Shown here piece by piece: positions 4,687-11,405 of a stretch of DNA of 14,365 bases. The first letter of the stretch is position 1, and each line of letters opens with the position of its first letter. Origin of the DNA: an uncultured Microbacterium sp. (GTDB lineage: Bacteria > Actinomycetota > Actinomycetes > Actinomycetales > Microbacteriaceae). A program made the position numbers and the translations under genes. The stretch covers positions 1 through 14,365 of the forward strand of contig CANSLE010000030.1 in the NCBI GenBank assembly GCA_947647645.1, in the 5' to 3' direction. The notes below the pieces were generated by a model. It had not been told where the DNA came from and did no database searches. It saw only the letters and a program-made list of their open reading frames with translations.

Positions 4687-7206
4687 ATGTTCATGTTCAC
4701 CTACGAACTCAGAACCCTCCTCTCCTGCGTGCGCGCGGGCCGGTCCGCCCATGTCTGCGGCCCGGGCGGCGTGGGAGCGACGACGCTCCTCACGTCGCTG
4801 CGAAACGCCCTGGAAGCGGAGGGGTTCACGCTGCTCGTGATCACCGGAACGGCGTACATGCGGGACAGGGAGTTCTTCGCCCTCCAGCAGTCCCTGCTCA
4901 CTCTCCCTCCGTCGCGGTCCCCGGTGTCGTATGCCGGTCTCGTCGATGCCGCGGCTGCTGCCCTGCTCGCGACGCCTCAGCGCGCCATCATCATCGACAG
5001 CATCGAGAACGTCGATCGGAGCACGCTGAGCGTGATCCAGGCGGCCGCCGATCGCACCGGCGCGCCGGTCGTCCTCTCGCGCACGTGGAGTATCGGGGCG
5101 CTGGTGCGCAACGGCATCCATTACACGAGGGATCCGGGGAGGCGCGTCGACCTCCGTCCGCTGGATTTCGTGGCGACGGCGGCATTGCTTCAGGACCGTC
5201 TCGGGGGACGCCCGGACACGGAGATCGTCTCGCGCATCTTCGCGAAGTCCCACGGCATCACCGGCCTCGCGCTCGCGACCCTCGACGGCGCCCGCGACAG
5301 CGGGCTGATCGAGTTGCGCGGAGACCGGTGGGTCATGACGAGCCAGAACCTGCGCAATCCCCACACCGACGCGTGGCTCGAGACCCGGCTGTCCAGTCTG
5401 GACGCATCGTCGTTCGACGGCCTGGAACACCTGGCCGTGGTCCATTCACGTCCGCAGCCCGAGGCGTGCACCCGGCTGGACGAGCAGACGCTGAAGGATC
5501 TCGAGGGGCGAGGCCTGATATCGATGATCACGACCTCCGGAGGTCACAGCATCGCCTTGAACCCGCCCGCGTTGAAGGACTTCTTCCTCGACACGTCCGG
5601 TCATGCCTTCGCCGTGCTCCAGGCCGACTCGGGCACCTCGTCGCCCTTCGCGCCCGGCGCGCTGACACAGGGGGGTGTGGCACTCGCGGTCCGCGGCTTC
5701 CGTGAGCACGTCGACCAGCGCCTCCTGGAGCTCGCTGCGGCGTGGGAGGAGTCGCCCACGGTGCGCACGGCTCTTCCGTACGTGCAGACGCTGCTGGACG
5801 TACCGCGCAGCGAGCGCACTCTGCGCACAGTCTTCGACGGCACCGCCCTGAGTTCTGCGACGACACCGGAGGAGGGCTTCGATTTCGCCTTCCTCCACTC
5901 GCTGTGGGCGGGGCGGGGCCGCCGAGGGGACGCGCGGTCGCCGGAGATCTTCCGCGAGCTCGTGTCGCTCTTTCCGGTGTGGGCTCGCGCCCTCGACATC
6001 TTCGGCCGGCTCCTCTCGCACGGGTCCGGCAGCATAGGCGAGGATCCGCTGCAGGTGTTCTCGGAGGTGGGCATCGTGGGAACGCCCGGCGAAGCCCTGT
6101 GCATCTCCACGTTCGCCTACGTCAATCTCATTGAGGGCCGGTTCGCCGTCGCGGCGGAATGGGCATCGCGCGTTCCGGTGTCGGGCTTGCAGATCGTGGG
6201 GCGGTTCGTCGGATTCGTGGAGGCCCTCACCCACCTCGTCGGTGGCGAGGCGACTCGCGCGCTCGAGCGCAGTCTCGCCCTCTTCCACGAGGCGCAGGAA
6301 GCCCGCGACCATTCGGGCATCCTGCTCCACGCCTACGTCGCTTCCTTGTCCCTGCTCGGCCTCGCGCGCTGGGGCGAGGCCCTCGACGTCGTCGACAGCG
6401 CCCTGTCCTACGGCCCCTCGGGCGCGGTCAACAACGTTCTGTACCGGTCCCTGCTGTGGATGGGTTCCTTCATCAACCTGTGGCTGGGGGACACGAGCAT
6501 CGCCGCGTTCTTCGAGGCGGAAGCCGAGAGCCTGGACGTTGCCGACGACGCACTTCCGGGGATGCAAGGCGAGCTCGGTGGGATCCTCCGTCTCCTCATC
6601 CAACACGACCCCACGTCCGCAATGGAGACGATGCGCAGCTTCACCGAGCGTCTGAAGGGGCAGCGACGCCTCTTCGCCGCGTTGATGACCGTGCGCATCG
6701 GGCTCGCGATCTGGCCAGAGCGGTCATCGCTGGAGCTCTTCCGCGAGTACATGGTCGAGGCCTACGGCAAAGATCCACAGAAGCTCCTCGAGCTGGCCGA
6801 GGCGTCGTTCTCAGACGCCGAGCGTCTCGTCACTCTGGCGCACGAGTACGGCGATGACCGCACCGCTCCCCTGGCGGCTCTCATCCTCGCGGCGCGAAGC
6901 CGTCAGGAGGCCGGCACGTCGTCAGAGTTCGGCACGGCGATTCGGCGTGCCCTCGACGCGCTCACTGCAGACGCGGACATCCTCGTCACCGCCTCGACCG
7001 CGCGCGGCGCCGGGGCTGCGGGCGGCGCCGACACGCTCTCATCCAGGGAGATCGAGATCGCGCTGCTCGCCCGCACCCACTCCAACGCGGCGATTGCGTC
7101 CCGGCTGGGATTGAGCGTCCGGACGATCGAGAACCACATCCACAGTGCCCTGAAGAAGACCGGCGCGGCGAACCGACAGGAACTGTTCCACCTGATCAGC
7201 CGCTGA
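4687..7206 (+). CDS. Large LuxR-family transcriptional regulator with degenerate P-loop ATPase domain (839 aa)
   Basis: GTGGGGAG is 3 nt from ATG 4687 and 9 nt from the in-frame ATG 4693, so either start is possible. The N-terminal part resembles an AAA/STAND ATPase: a P-loop-like G25-PGGVG-ATT33 and a Walker B-like IIID104. The P-loop Lys is replaced by Ala31, so normal ATP hydrolysis is doubtful. The middle (about 330-750) is helical and Ala/Leu-rich, consistent with TPR-like repeats that sense a ligand or partner, as in MalT/LAL regulators. The end (782-839) is a canonical LuxR helix-turn-helix: LSSREIEIALLA, then AAIASRLGLSVRTIENHI. It begins 73 nt after the peptidase gene on the same strand and converges on the RCC1-like gene, so it is the natural candidate regulator of this module (inference from position). 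Confidence 0.85.
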   Translation: MFMFTYELRTLLSCVRAGRSAHVCGPGGVGATTLLTSLRNALEAEGFTLLVITGTAYMRDREFFALQQSLLTLPPSRSPVSYAGLVDAAAAALLATPQRAIIIDSIENVDRSTLSVIQAAADRTGAPVVLSRTWSIGALVRNGIHYTRDPGRRVDLRPLDFVATAALLQDRLGGRPDTEIVSRIFAKSHGITGLALATLDGARDSGLIELRGDRWVMTSQNLRNPHTDAWLETRLSSLDASSFDGLEHLAVVHSRPQPEACTRLDEQTLKDLEGRGLISMITTSGGHSIALNPPALKDFFLDTSGHAFAVLQADSGTSSPFAPGALTQGGVALAVRGFREHVDQRLLELAAAWEESPTVRTALPYVQTLLDVPRSERTLRTVFDGTALSSATTPEEGFDFAFLHSLWAGRGRRGDARSPEIFRELVSLFPVWARALDIFGRLLSHGSGSIGEDPLQVFSEVGIVGTPGEALCISTFAYVNLIEGRFAVAAEWASRVPVSGLQIVGRFVGFVEALTHLVGGEATRALERSLALFHEAQEARDHSGILLHAYVASLSLLGLARWGEALDVVDSALSYGPSGAVNNVLYRSLLWMGSFINLWLGDTSIAAFFEAEAESLDVADDALPGMQGELGGILRLLIQHDPTSAMETMRSFTERLKGQRRLFAALMTVRIGLAIWPERSSLELFREYMVEAYGKDPQKLLELAEASFSDAERLVTLAHEYGDDRTAPLAALILAARSRQEAGTSSEFGTAIRRALDALTADADILVTASTARGAGAAGGADTLSSREIEIALLARTHSNAAIASRLGLSVRTIENHIHSALKKTGAANRQELFHLISR

Positions 7207-7234
7207 TCGTTCTGCCGGGCCGAACGACCGAAGG

Positions 7235-7256
7235 GCCCTTGAGTCATCGCAAGGGC
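7235..7256. terminator. Hairpin between convergent genes, likely bidirectional terminator
   Basis: GCCCTTG (7235-7241) pairs exactly with CAAGGGC (7250-7256) across an 8-nt loop, 28 nt after the LuxR-type stop. The spot between two convergent genes suits termination in both directions. No strong T-run follows. A neighbouring palindrome GACGGTACCGTC (7292-7303), close to the end of the minus-strand gene, may contribute. Confidence 0.5.
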
Positions 7257-7318
7257 ATGTGGCGTCGCGAGGGATGTCAGCGATGTCTCCGGACGGTACC
7301 GTCTCGGTGCGTCTCCCC

Positions 7319-9001
7319 TCATCTCACCCTGACAGTTCCCGTCGCTATCTGACGCACCGGTTGCGAGAAGACGGAGGAGGGAGAGGTCGGGTCGGCGACG
7401 TCGAGGAATGAGTACGATTGCACCCCCGAGTTGTAGCTCCAGCACCAGGCGAAATCGAAGGACGCGATGCCCTGTGCGCCGCCCCAGGTGTAAAGACCGT
7501 TGTCGTTCGTCAGAGCCCACGTCGTGCACGCCGCCGTTCGGATCTCCTGGACGGCGACGCCGTCGAGACCCTGGACCCGCGTGGGGAGGAGCACCCGCTC
7601 CTTCGGGACCCGTGTCGCGCACGGCACCGAGGAGTCCAAGTGGCGACCGATGGCCTGGCAGTACGCGTTCAGCCCCCATCCGAAGACCTCGCCGGTGCTC
7701 GTGATCGCTGTGACGCTCACGAGGGTCGCATTGTAGGAACGGAAAGTCGCGGGATGACCGGCGATCATCACGCGTCCCGGCGTGTATCGATACGTCGGAT
7801 CCAGGCTCCACGCCGAGTCGGTCGTCGTAGCTCGACCGAGGAACGCGAATCCATTGCGGTTGTCGTTGATGGCCCAGGTGTACAGCGCACCGTTTTGGAG
7901 GAGGAAACTGCCTGCAAGATCGAACATCGCGGCCTGGCGCACGGGACACGTGCCGTCCGCCCTCTCTAGCTGACCGAGAGTGGAGTCGCACCCCGGAAGG
8001 ACGGCGTCCTTCATCGCCTGGACGATCGCGGTGTACCGCCAGTGCCGAGCCTCAGCCGTGGTCTGCACCGTCGGGTCGTAGACCTCGCCCGCCGCGGTCT
8101 TGTAGATGTCCGGGTAGGCGGCGAAGAGGGCGAGATTGGCTCCCTCATTGAGCGTGGGAGCGAACGTTTTCACCTGCCCCGGCCGAAGACCGTTCGAGTT
8201 GTCCCACCCCCAGGTGTAAATCAACCCATTGCGCCCCACACCCAGACCGAGGTTCGCACCGTTCCAGACGGAGCGCCATCTCACCTTCCCCGCAGTGTCG
8301 GCGCTCCCGGAGGTGCAACTCCCGTACCCGGGCGTCCAGCAGGTGTCGTTGGACACGATGGGGTAGGCAGTGGCGAGGTTGCGTCCATCCGGGCGGGCGA
8401 TGTTGTCGATGCTGCCCCACGTCCACAGGTTGCCCTCCGCGTCCAGCGCGAGGATCTGGTTCTCGGTTCGCGCGATCCTGATGATGCCCGTGAGCACCTG
8501 GCGGTCCGCCGTGATCACCAAGCCGGCCTCGTACTGCTGGGCCTGCGTGAGGTGCCCCCTCCCGATCGAGTCACGTCCTTTCTCGCCGTTGAAAGCGTTC
8601 TGAGCCGTGCCCCAGGTCCAGATGCGTCCTCGGTCATCCAGAGCCGCATACCAGCTCTCGCCTGTCGGGTAGTCGAAATCGGTGCTCCCTCCCACTGCGT
8701 CGACGATGCGCACATCGCTCGGGATCGCCACCTTGGTCGGGGGAGCACTGTTGGCCGTCGTTCCGCCGGCACCGTCTCCGGCGCGTCTGTCCCCCGACAC
8801 GTAGAGTTCGCCCGACTGCGTGATCCACAGCCCCGATCCGCTCGCAGAGTTGAAATACACCGGCGGGGAGTCCATGCGCGCGGCTGAGGCGCTGAGCGTC
8901 GATGCGGCGTGGGTGGTGTCGGTGAACCCCGCGCTCGTGATCGCCACCGGCGTCAGCACGGCGACGGCGAGGATAGCGAGTGTGATGACTCGTTTCTGCA
9001 C
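7319..9001 (-). CDS. SipW-type exported RCC1-like beta-propeller protein (560 aa)
   Basis: The minus-strand GTG at 9001 has AGGAAGG about 8 nt upstream. A short basic start (MQKR) and a hydrophobic stretch lead to T22-S-A-G-F-T-D28, the SipW-cognate motif. The mature region repeats a blade signature of the RCC1/regulator-of-chromosome-condensation type: LYVSG (66-70), IWTWG (127-131), LWTWG (192-196), IYTWG (261-265), a worn VYDPT (307-311), LYTWA (373-377), VFGWG (439-443) and LYTWG (503-507). That gives seven recognisable copies plus one degenerate. Inserts carry cysteines (221, 229, 338, 352, 449, 461, 492, 520) that may form disulfides outside the cell. RCC1-like propellers bind proteins or ligands; the partner here is unknown. 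It is second in a minus-strand pair, 49 nt after the 9051-9770 gene. It shows lower GC in the line sampled (about 55 %) and no GGATGCC word. Confidence 0.8.
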   Translation of the reverse strand: MQKRVITLAILAVAVLTPVAITSAGFTDTTHAASTLSASAARMDSPPVYFNSASGSGLWITQSGELYVSGDRRAGDGAGGTTANSAPPTKVAIPSDVRIVDAVGGSTDFDYPTGESWYAALDDRGRIWTWGTAQNAFNGEKGRDSIGRGHLTQAQQYEAGLVITADRQVLTGIIRIARTENQILALDAEGNLWTWGSIDNIARPDGRNLATAYPIVSNDTCWTPGYGSCTSGSADTAGKVRWRSVWNGANLGLGVGRNGLIYTWGWDNSNGLRPGQVKTFAPTLNEGANLALFAAYPDIYKTAAGEVYDPTVQTTAEARHWRYTAIVQAMKDAVLPGCDSTLGQLERADGTCPVRQAAMFDLAGSFLLQNGALYTWAINDNRNGFAFLGRATTTDSAWSLDPTYRYTPGRVMIAGHPATFRSYNATLVSVTAITSTGEVFGWGLNAYCQAIGRHLDSSVPCATRVPKERVLLPTRVQGLDGVAVQEIRTAACTTWALTNDNGLYTWGGAQGIASFDFAWCWSYNSGVQSYSFLDVADPTSPSSVFSQPVRQIATGTVRVR

Positions 9002-9050
9002 GGGTCTTTCCTTCCTGAGGGCCTTCGGGAGGTCCGCGTGCCCGACGAAG

Positions 9051-9770
9051 CTACGAGGCAGTGATGCTCGGTATGTAGACGAGGGGGGAATACCAGCCGG
9101 GCGCTGTGCCCGACATCGGCTTTCCGGTGAGTCGCGCCTCAGGCTGGGTATCCAGCCTCCTCATGTCGAGGGCGTAGTACTTGCGGTCTTTTCCATCGCC
9201 GACATCCGCGGTTCTGAATCCGGAGGCCCGGCTCCGCCAGATCGGGGTTCCGTATCCGTCGGCATACGTTCCGGCGTACCAACTGCCGACGGGATCGCTG
9301 AACGTGAAGGTCTGACCGTATGACCCTGTGCACTTCTCCAAAGTGACGGCGGGATCCTTCTGGTCGGAGGTGGGCGCAGAGGGGAGGTTGACGGTGACAC
9401 AGAGGTCGGAACCCACGGGCTTGAGCGGGCCGGCCGCGCCCTTGGAGAAGGAGAAGCTCTGCGCCTCTTCCTGCTTCTGCGTGACCACGAAGACGCTGGG
9501 GTCCGCTTCCCGGGAGGACGTGATGCGAGCGACGTAGAAGGGTTTGGAGTACGTGATCTGCATCTGAACGGGCCAGTACGGCTGGTACTGCGCCAACCTC
9601 CATTCGAGTGTGGTCACGGCGCTGGGTGCGGGAGACGCGGCTGTCGTCATCTTCGCGACCGCGAAGGTGGAGTCCGAATAGCCCGCGGAGGTGAGACCTA
9701 CGAAGCCCGCGGCGGCCACCACGCAGAGACACCCCACGAGGCACAGGACCTTCGCTGTGACGTCTCTCAT
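9051..9770 (-). CDS. SipW-type exported protein with a possible ricin-like repeat (239 aa)
   Basis: The minus-strand ATG at 9770 has GGAGG 5 nt upstream. A hydrophobic segment (about 8-27, with three Cys) ends in T27-S-A-G-Y-S-D33, a SipW-cognate motif with Tyr and Ser variants. I do not recognise the whole protein. Within it, SDLC124-VTV ... LEKC147-TGSYGQ153-TF looks like one repeat of a ricin-type beta-trefoil (paired Cys, then Q-x-aromatic). An earlier EEAQSFSF (101-108) could be a related strand, so a carbohydrate-binding role is possible but weakly supported. The C-terminal third is Tyr/Trp/Arg-rich (WYAGTYADGYGTPIW, about 164-178). It is the first gene of the minus-strand pair and reads away from the amidohydrolase across a 237-bp divergent region. 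GC of one counted line is 58 %, below the catabolic genes. Confidence 0.7.
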   Translation of the reverse strand: MRDVTAKVLCLVGCLCVVAAAGFVGLTSAGYSDSTFAVAKMTTAASPAPSAVTTLEWRLAQYQPYWPVQMQITYSKPFYVARITSSREADPSVFVVTQKQEEAQSFSFSKGAAGPLKPVGSDLCVTVNLPSAPTSDQKDPAVTLEKCTGSYGQTFTFSDPVGSWYAGTYADGYGTPIWRSRASGFRTADVGDGKDRKYYALDMRRLDTQPEARLTGKPMSGTAPGWYSPLVYIPSITAS

Positions 9771-9803
9771 GCCATCCTCCGGCTCGCGCTCTCTCGGCTC
9801 ACG

Positions 9804-9809
9804 AATCTA
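9804..9809 (-). promoter_or_regulatory. Candidate -10 box for the minus-strand exported pair
   Basis: TAGATT on the minus strand fits the actinobacterial TANNNT pattern and ends 33 nt before the ATG at 9770, leaving room for a leader with the GGAGG site. No convincing -35 box lies at 16-18 bp. Confidence 0.3.
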
Positions 9810-9860
9810 GGCGCGGGGGCGAGGCAGTGGGTGTCGCCTGTTCGGAGCCCGGGCGCGCGT

Positions 9861-9872
9861 GGGGAGTTCCCC
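9861..9872. repeat. Short palindrome in the second divergent region
   Basis: GGGGA and TCCCC face each other around GT (9866-9867). Outer bases CG/CG (9858-9859 with 9874-9875) also pair after one wobble. It is one of several candidate operator elements in 9771-10007. Confidence 0.3.
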
Positions 9873-9880
9873 GCGGAAGA

Positions 9881-9912
9881 TGAGTGTCCGGCGCTGGACG
9901 TGTGAGTGTCCG
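9881..9912. repeat. Phased direct repeat TGAGTGTCCG
   Basis: TGAGTGTCCG occurs exactly at 9881-9890 and at 9903-9912, a 22-bp period (about two helical turns). The core TGAGTGTC is shared with the 499-528 repeat in the other divergent region. The copies lie 111-133 bp upstream of the 9770 start and about 96-127 bp upstream of the 10008 start. Confidence 0.4.
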
Positions 9913-9932
9913 ACCCATCAGATGGGGTCGGA
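9909..9932. repeat. Strong hairpin / operator-like dyad
   Basis: TCCGACCC (9909-9916) is complementary to GGGTCGGA (9925-9932). Pairing continues inward (AT with AT) with a single bulged G. The left arm overlaps the second TGAGTGTCCG repeat. There is no T-run, and it lies in a divergent region where no transcript should end, so an operator is more likely than a terminator. Confidence 0.45.
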
Positions 9933-9968
9933 TGCTGCGTCCCGAGAATCCACGGGCGTTTCCGTGCC

Positions 9969-10000
9969 GTGACAGGTCGGAAACATCGCCTGATTAGCGT
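9969..10000 (+). promoter_or_regulatory. Candidate promoter of the amidohydrolase, possibly leaderless
   Basis: TAGCGT (9995-10000) fits TANNNT and ends 7 nt before the ATG at 10008, so transcription would begin at or next to the start codon. GTGACA (9969-9974) is one base from TTGACA but 20 bp away. If GATTAG (9992-9997) is used instead the spacing is 17. No clear ribosome site precedes the ATG, which agrees with a leaderless message. Confidence 0.4.
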
Positions 10001-10007
10001 GCAGAGC

Positions 10008-11384
10008 ATGTCGCTCCTTGTCACGCACGCCCGTCTGATCACCGTTCCCGCCGGCACGGACGACCCGGGCTACGTCGAGGACGGCTGGATGCTCGTGGGC
10101 GACGACGGACGCATTGCCGCTCTCGGCGCGGGCACCCCGCCCTTCGGGACGACAGCGGACGACACCCTCGACGTCGCGGGCGCCTTCGTCGCGCCCGGTT
10201 TCGTGTCCAGTCACTCACACCTGTTCACGAGCGGCCTGCGCGGCCTCGGCGTCGCCGACACCCTCTACGGCTGGTGCGACGCGATGCTCGGCACCACCGC
10301 GCACATGAGCGCCGACCAGCTCTACTGGTCCACCCTGCACGGCGCGCTCGACTTCCTGTCGAACGGCGTCACGAGCGCCTACAACTTCACCGACCCGCTC
10401 CAGGCGTGGGAGCCGATGGTCGACGGCAAGCGCACCGGCGCCGCCGGCCTGCGGGATCTCGACTACCACTGGCGCCAGGCCGACGGCACGCGGGACGCCG
10501 GCATCCGCTTCGTGGATGCCACGGGGATGGATGTCACGGCGGGCACCACGGACGAGGTGTTCGACCGCTTCGCCGCCGCGGTCGCCCACACCCGCACGTT
10601 CGATCCCGACTACGCCCTCGGCTCATCGATCATGGGCCAGGTGCAGTGGTCGCCCCACCCGGATGCCGCGGCCTTCGAGGTTGAGGCGATGCGCCGATAC
10701 GGGGTCACGAACCAGGCCCACTTCCTGGAGTCGCCGGAGGCGGTCGAGCACCAGCAGTCGAAGTTCGCGCTCTACCGCGATGCCGGCGCGCTCGAGCTCG
10801 GACTCGTGTTCGGCCACTTCATCCAGACGACTCCCGAGATCATCGCGCAGTCGGTCGCCGGGGGTGCGGCGATGTCGTGGCAGCCGGCATCCAACGGTCG
10901 CCTCGCGTCGGGCACCGCGCTCGTGCCCGAGATGCTCGAGATGGGTATGAAGGTGGGCGTCGGCCTCGACGACCAGGCCTGCACGGACGTGAGCGACCCG
11001 TGGCAGAACATGCGGATCGGCATCTATGCGCAGCGGGCGCGCACGAAAGACCCGCTGGCGATGATGCCCGAGCGGATGCTGCGCCTGCACACGCTCGGAT
11101 CGGCCGAGATCATGGGGGTCGCCGACCGGGTCGGCTCACTCGAGGTGGGCAAGTTCGCCGACTTCGTGGTCGTCGATCCGCGTCGGCCCGACGTCGGACC
11201 GCTCTGGCATCCGGTGCGCTCGTACGTGCTCGCGATGAGCCCGCGCAACCTGAAGGCCGTCTACGTCGGCGGGCGTCTCGTCAACGCCGACGGGGCGTCG
11301 ACCAACCCTCTCGCCGCAGAGGCCTCGGCCAGGATCCACGAGCTGCCGGCCGCCGTCCTCCCCCTCCGCGGCCACCCGCACTGA
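10008..11384 (+). CDS. Amidohydrolase-superfamily deaminase, ATZ/TRZ-like (candidate purine deaminase, 458 aa)
   Basis: The start MSLLVTHARL at 10008 matches the usual opening of the family; an in-frame start at 9906 would add hairpin-encoded residues. The metal-binding set of the mononuclear amidohydrolases is complete: SH69-S-H71 in FVSSHSHLF, H238 in QAHFLES, H270 in VFGHFI, and D321 in GVGLDDQ. The end GVADRVGSLEVGKFADFVVVD (370-390) is the conserved C-terminal strand block that closes the composite domain. Such cytoplasmic enzymes remove amino groups from heterocycles (guanine, 8-oxoguanine, S-adenosylhomocysteine, triazines). The convergent molybdenum hydroxylase suggests a purine, for example an oxidised guanine, but the substrate is not proven. 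Length is normal for the family. The stop lies 21 nt from the convergent stop. Confidence 0.8.
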   Translation: MSLLVTHARLITVPAGTDDPGYVEDGWMLVGDDGRIAALGAGTPPFGTTADDTLDVAGAFVAPGFVSSHSHLFTSGLRGLGVADTLYGWCDAMLGTTAHMSADQLYWSTLHGALDFLSNGVTSAYNFTDPLQAWEPMVDGKRTGAAGLRDLDYHWRQADGTRDAGIRFVDATGMDVTAGTTDEVFDRFAAAVAHTRTFDPDYALGSSIMGQVQWSPHPDAAAFEVEAMRRYGVTNQAHFLESPEAVEHQQSKFALYRDAGALELGLVFGHFIQTTPEIIAQSVAGGAAMSWQPASNGRLASGTALVPEMLEMGMKVGVGLDDQACTDVSDPWQNMRIGIYAQRARTKDPLAMMPERMLRLHTLGSAEIMGVADRVGSLEVGKFADFVVVDPRRPDVGPLWHPVRSYVLAMSPRNLKAVYVGGRLVNADGASTNPLAAEASARIHELPAAVLPLRGHPH

Positions 11385-11401
11385 GCGCGGCGACCCCGCG
11401 C
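11385..11401. terminator. GC hairpin between convergent stops
   Basis: GCGCGG (11385-11390) pairs with CCGCGC (11396-11401) across CGACC, filling nearly the whole gap between the two stop codons. It suits bidirectional termination, although no T-run is present. Confidence 0.5.
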
Positions 11402-11405
11402 CGGG

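Noticed and set aside
7292..7303. Palindrome GACGGTACCGTC treated as an operator
   Set aside because: It lies after both convergent genes, far from any start; at most part of a termination region.
8042..8887. Plus-strand frame of 281 residues opposite the RCC1-like gene
   Set aside because: No domain is seen and its mirror is the clear W-G repeat protein with signal and ribosome site.
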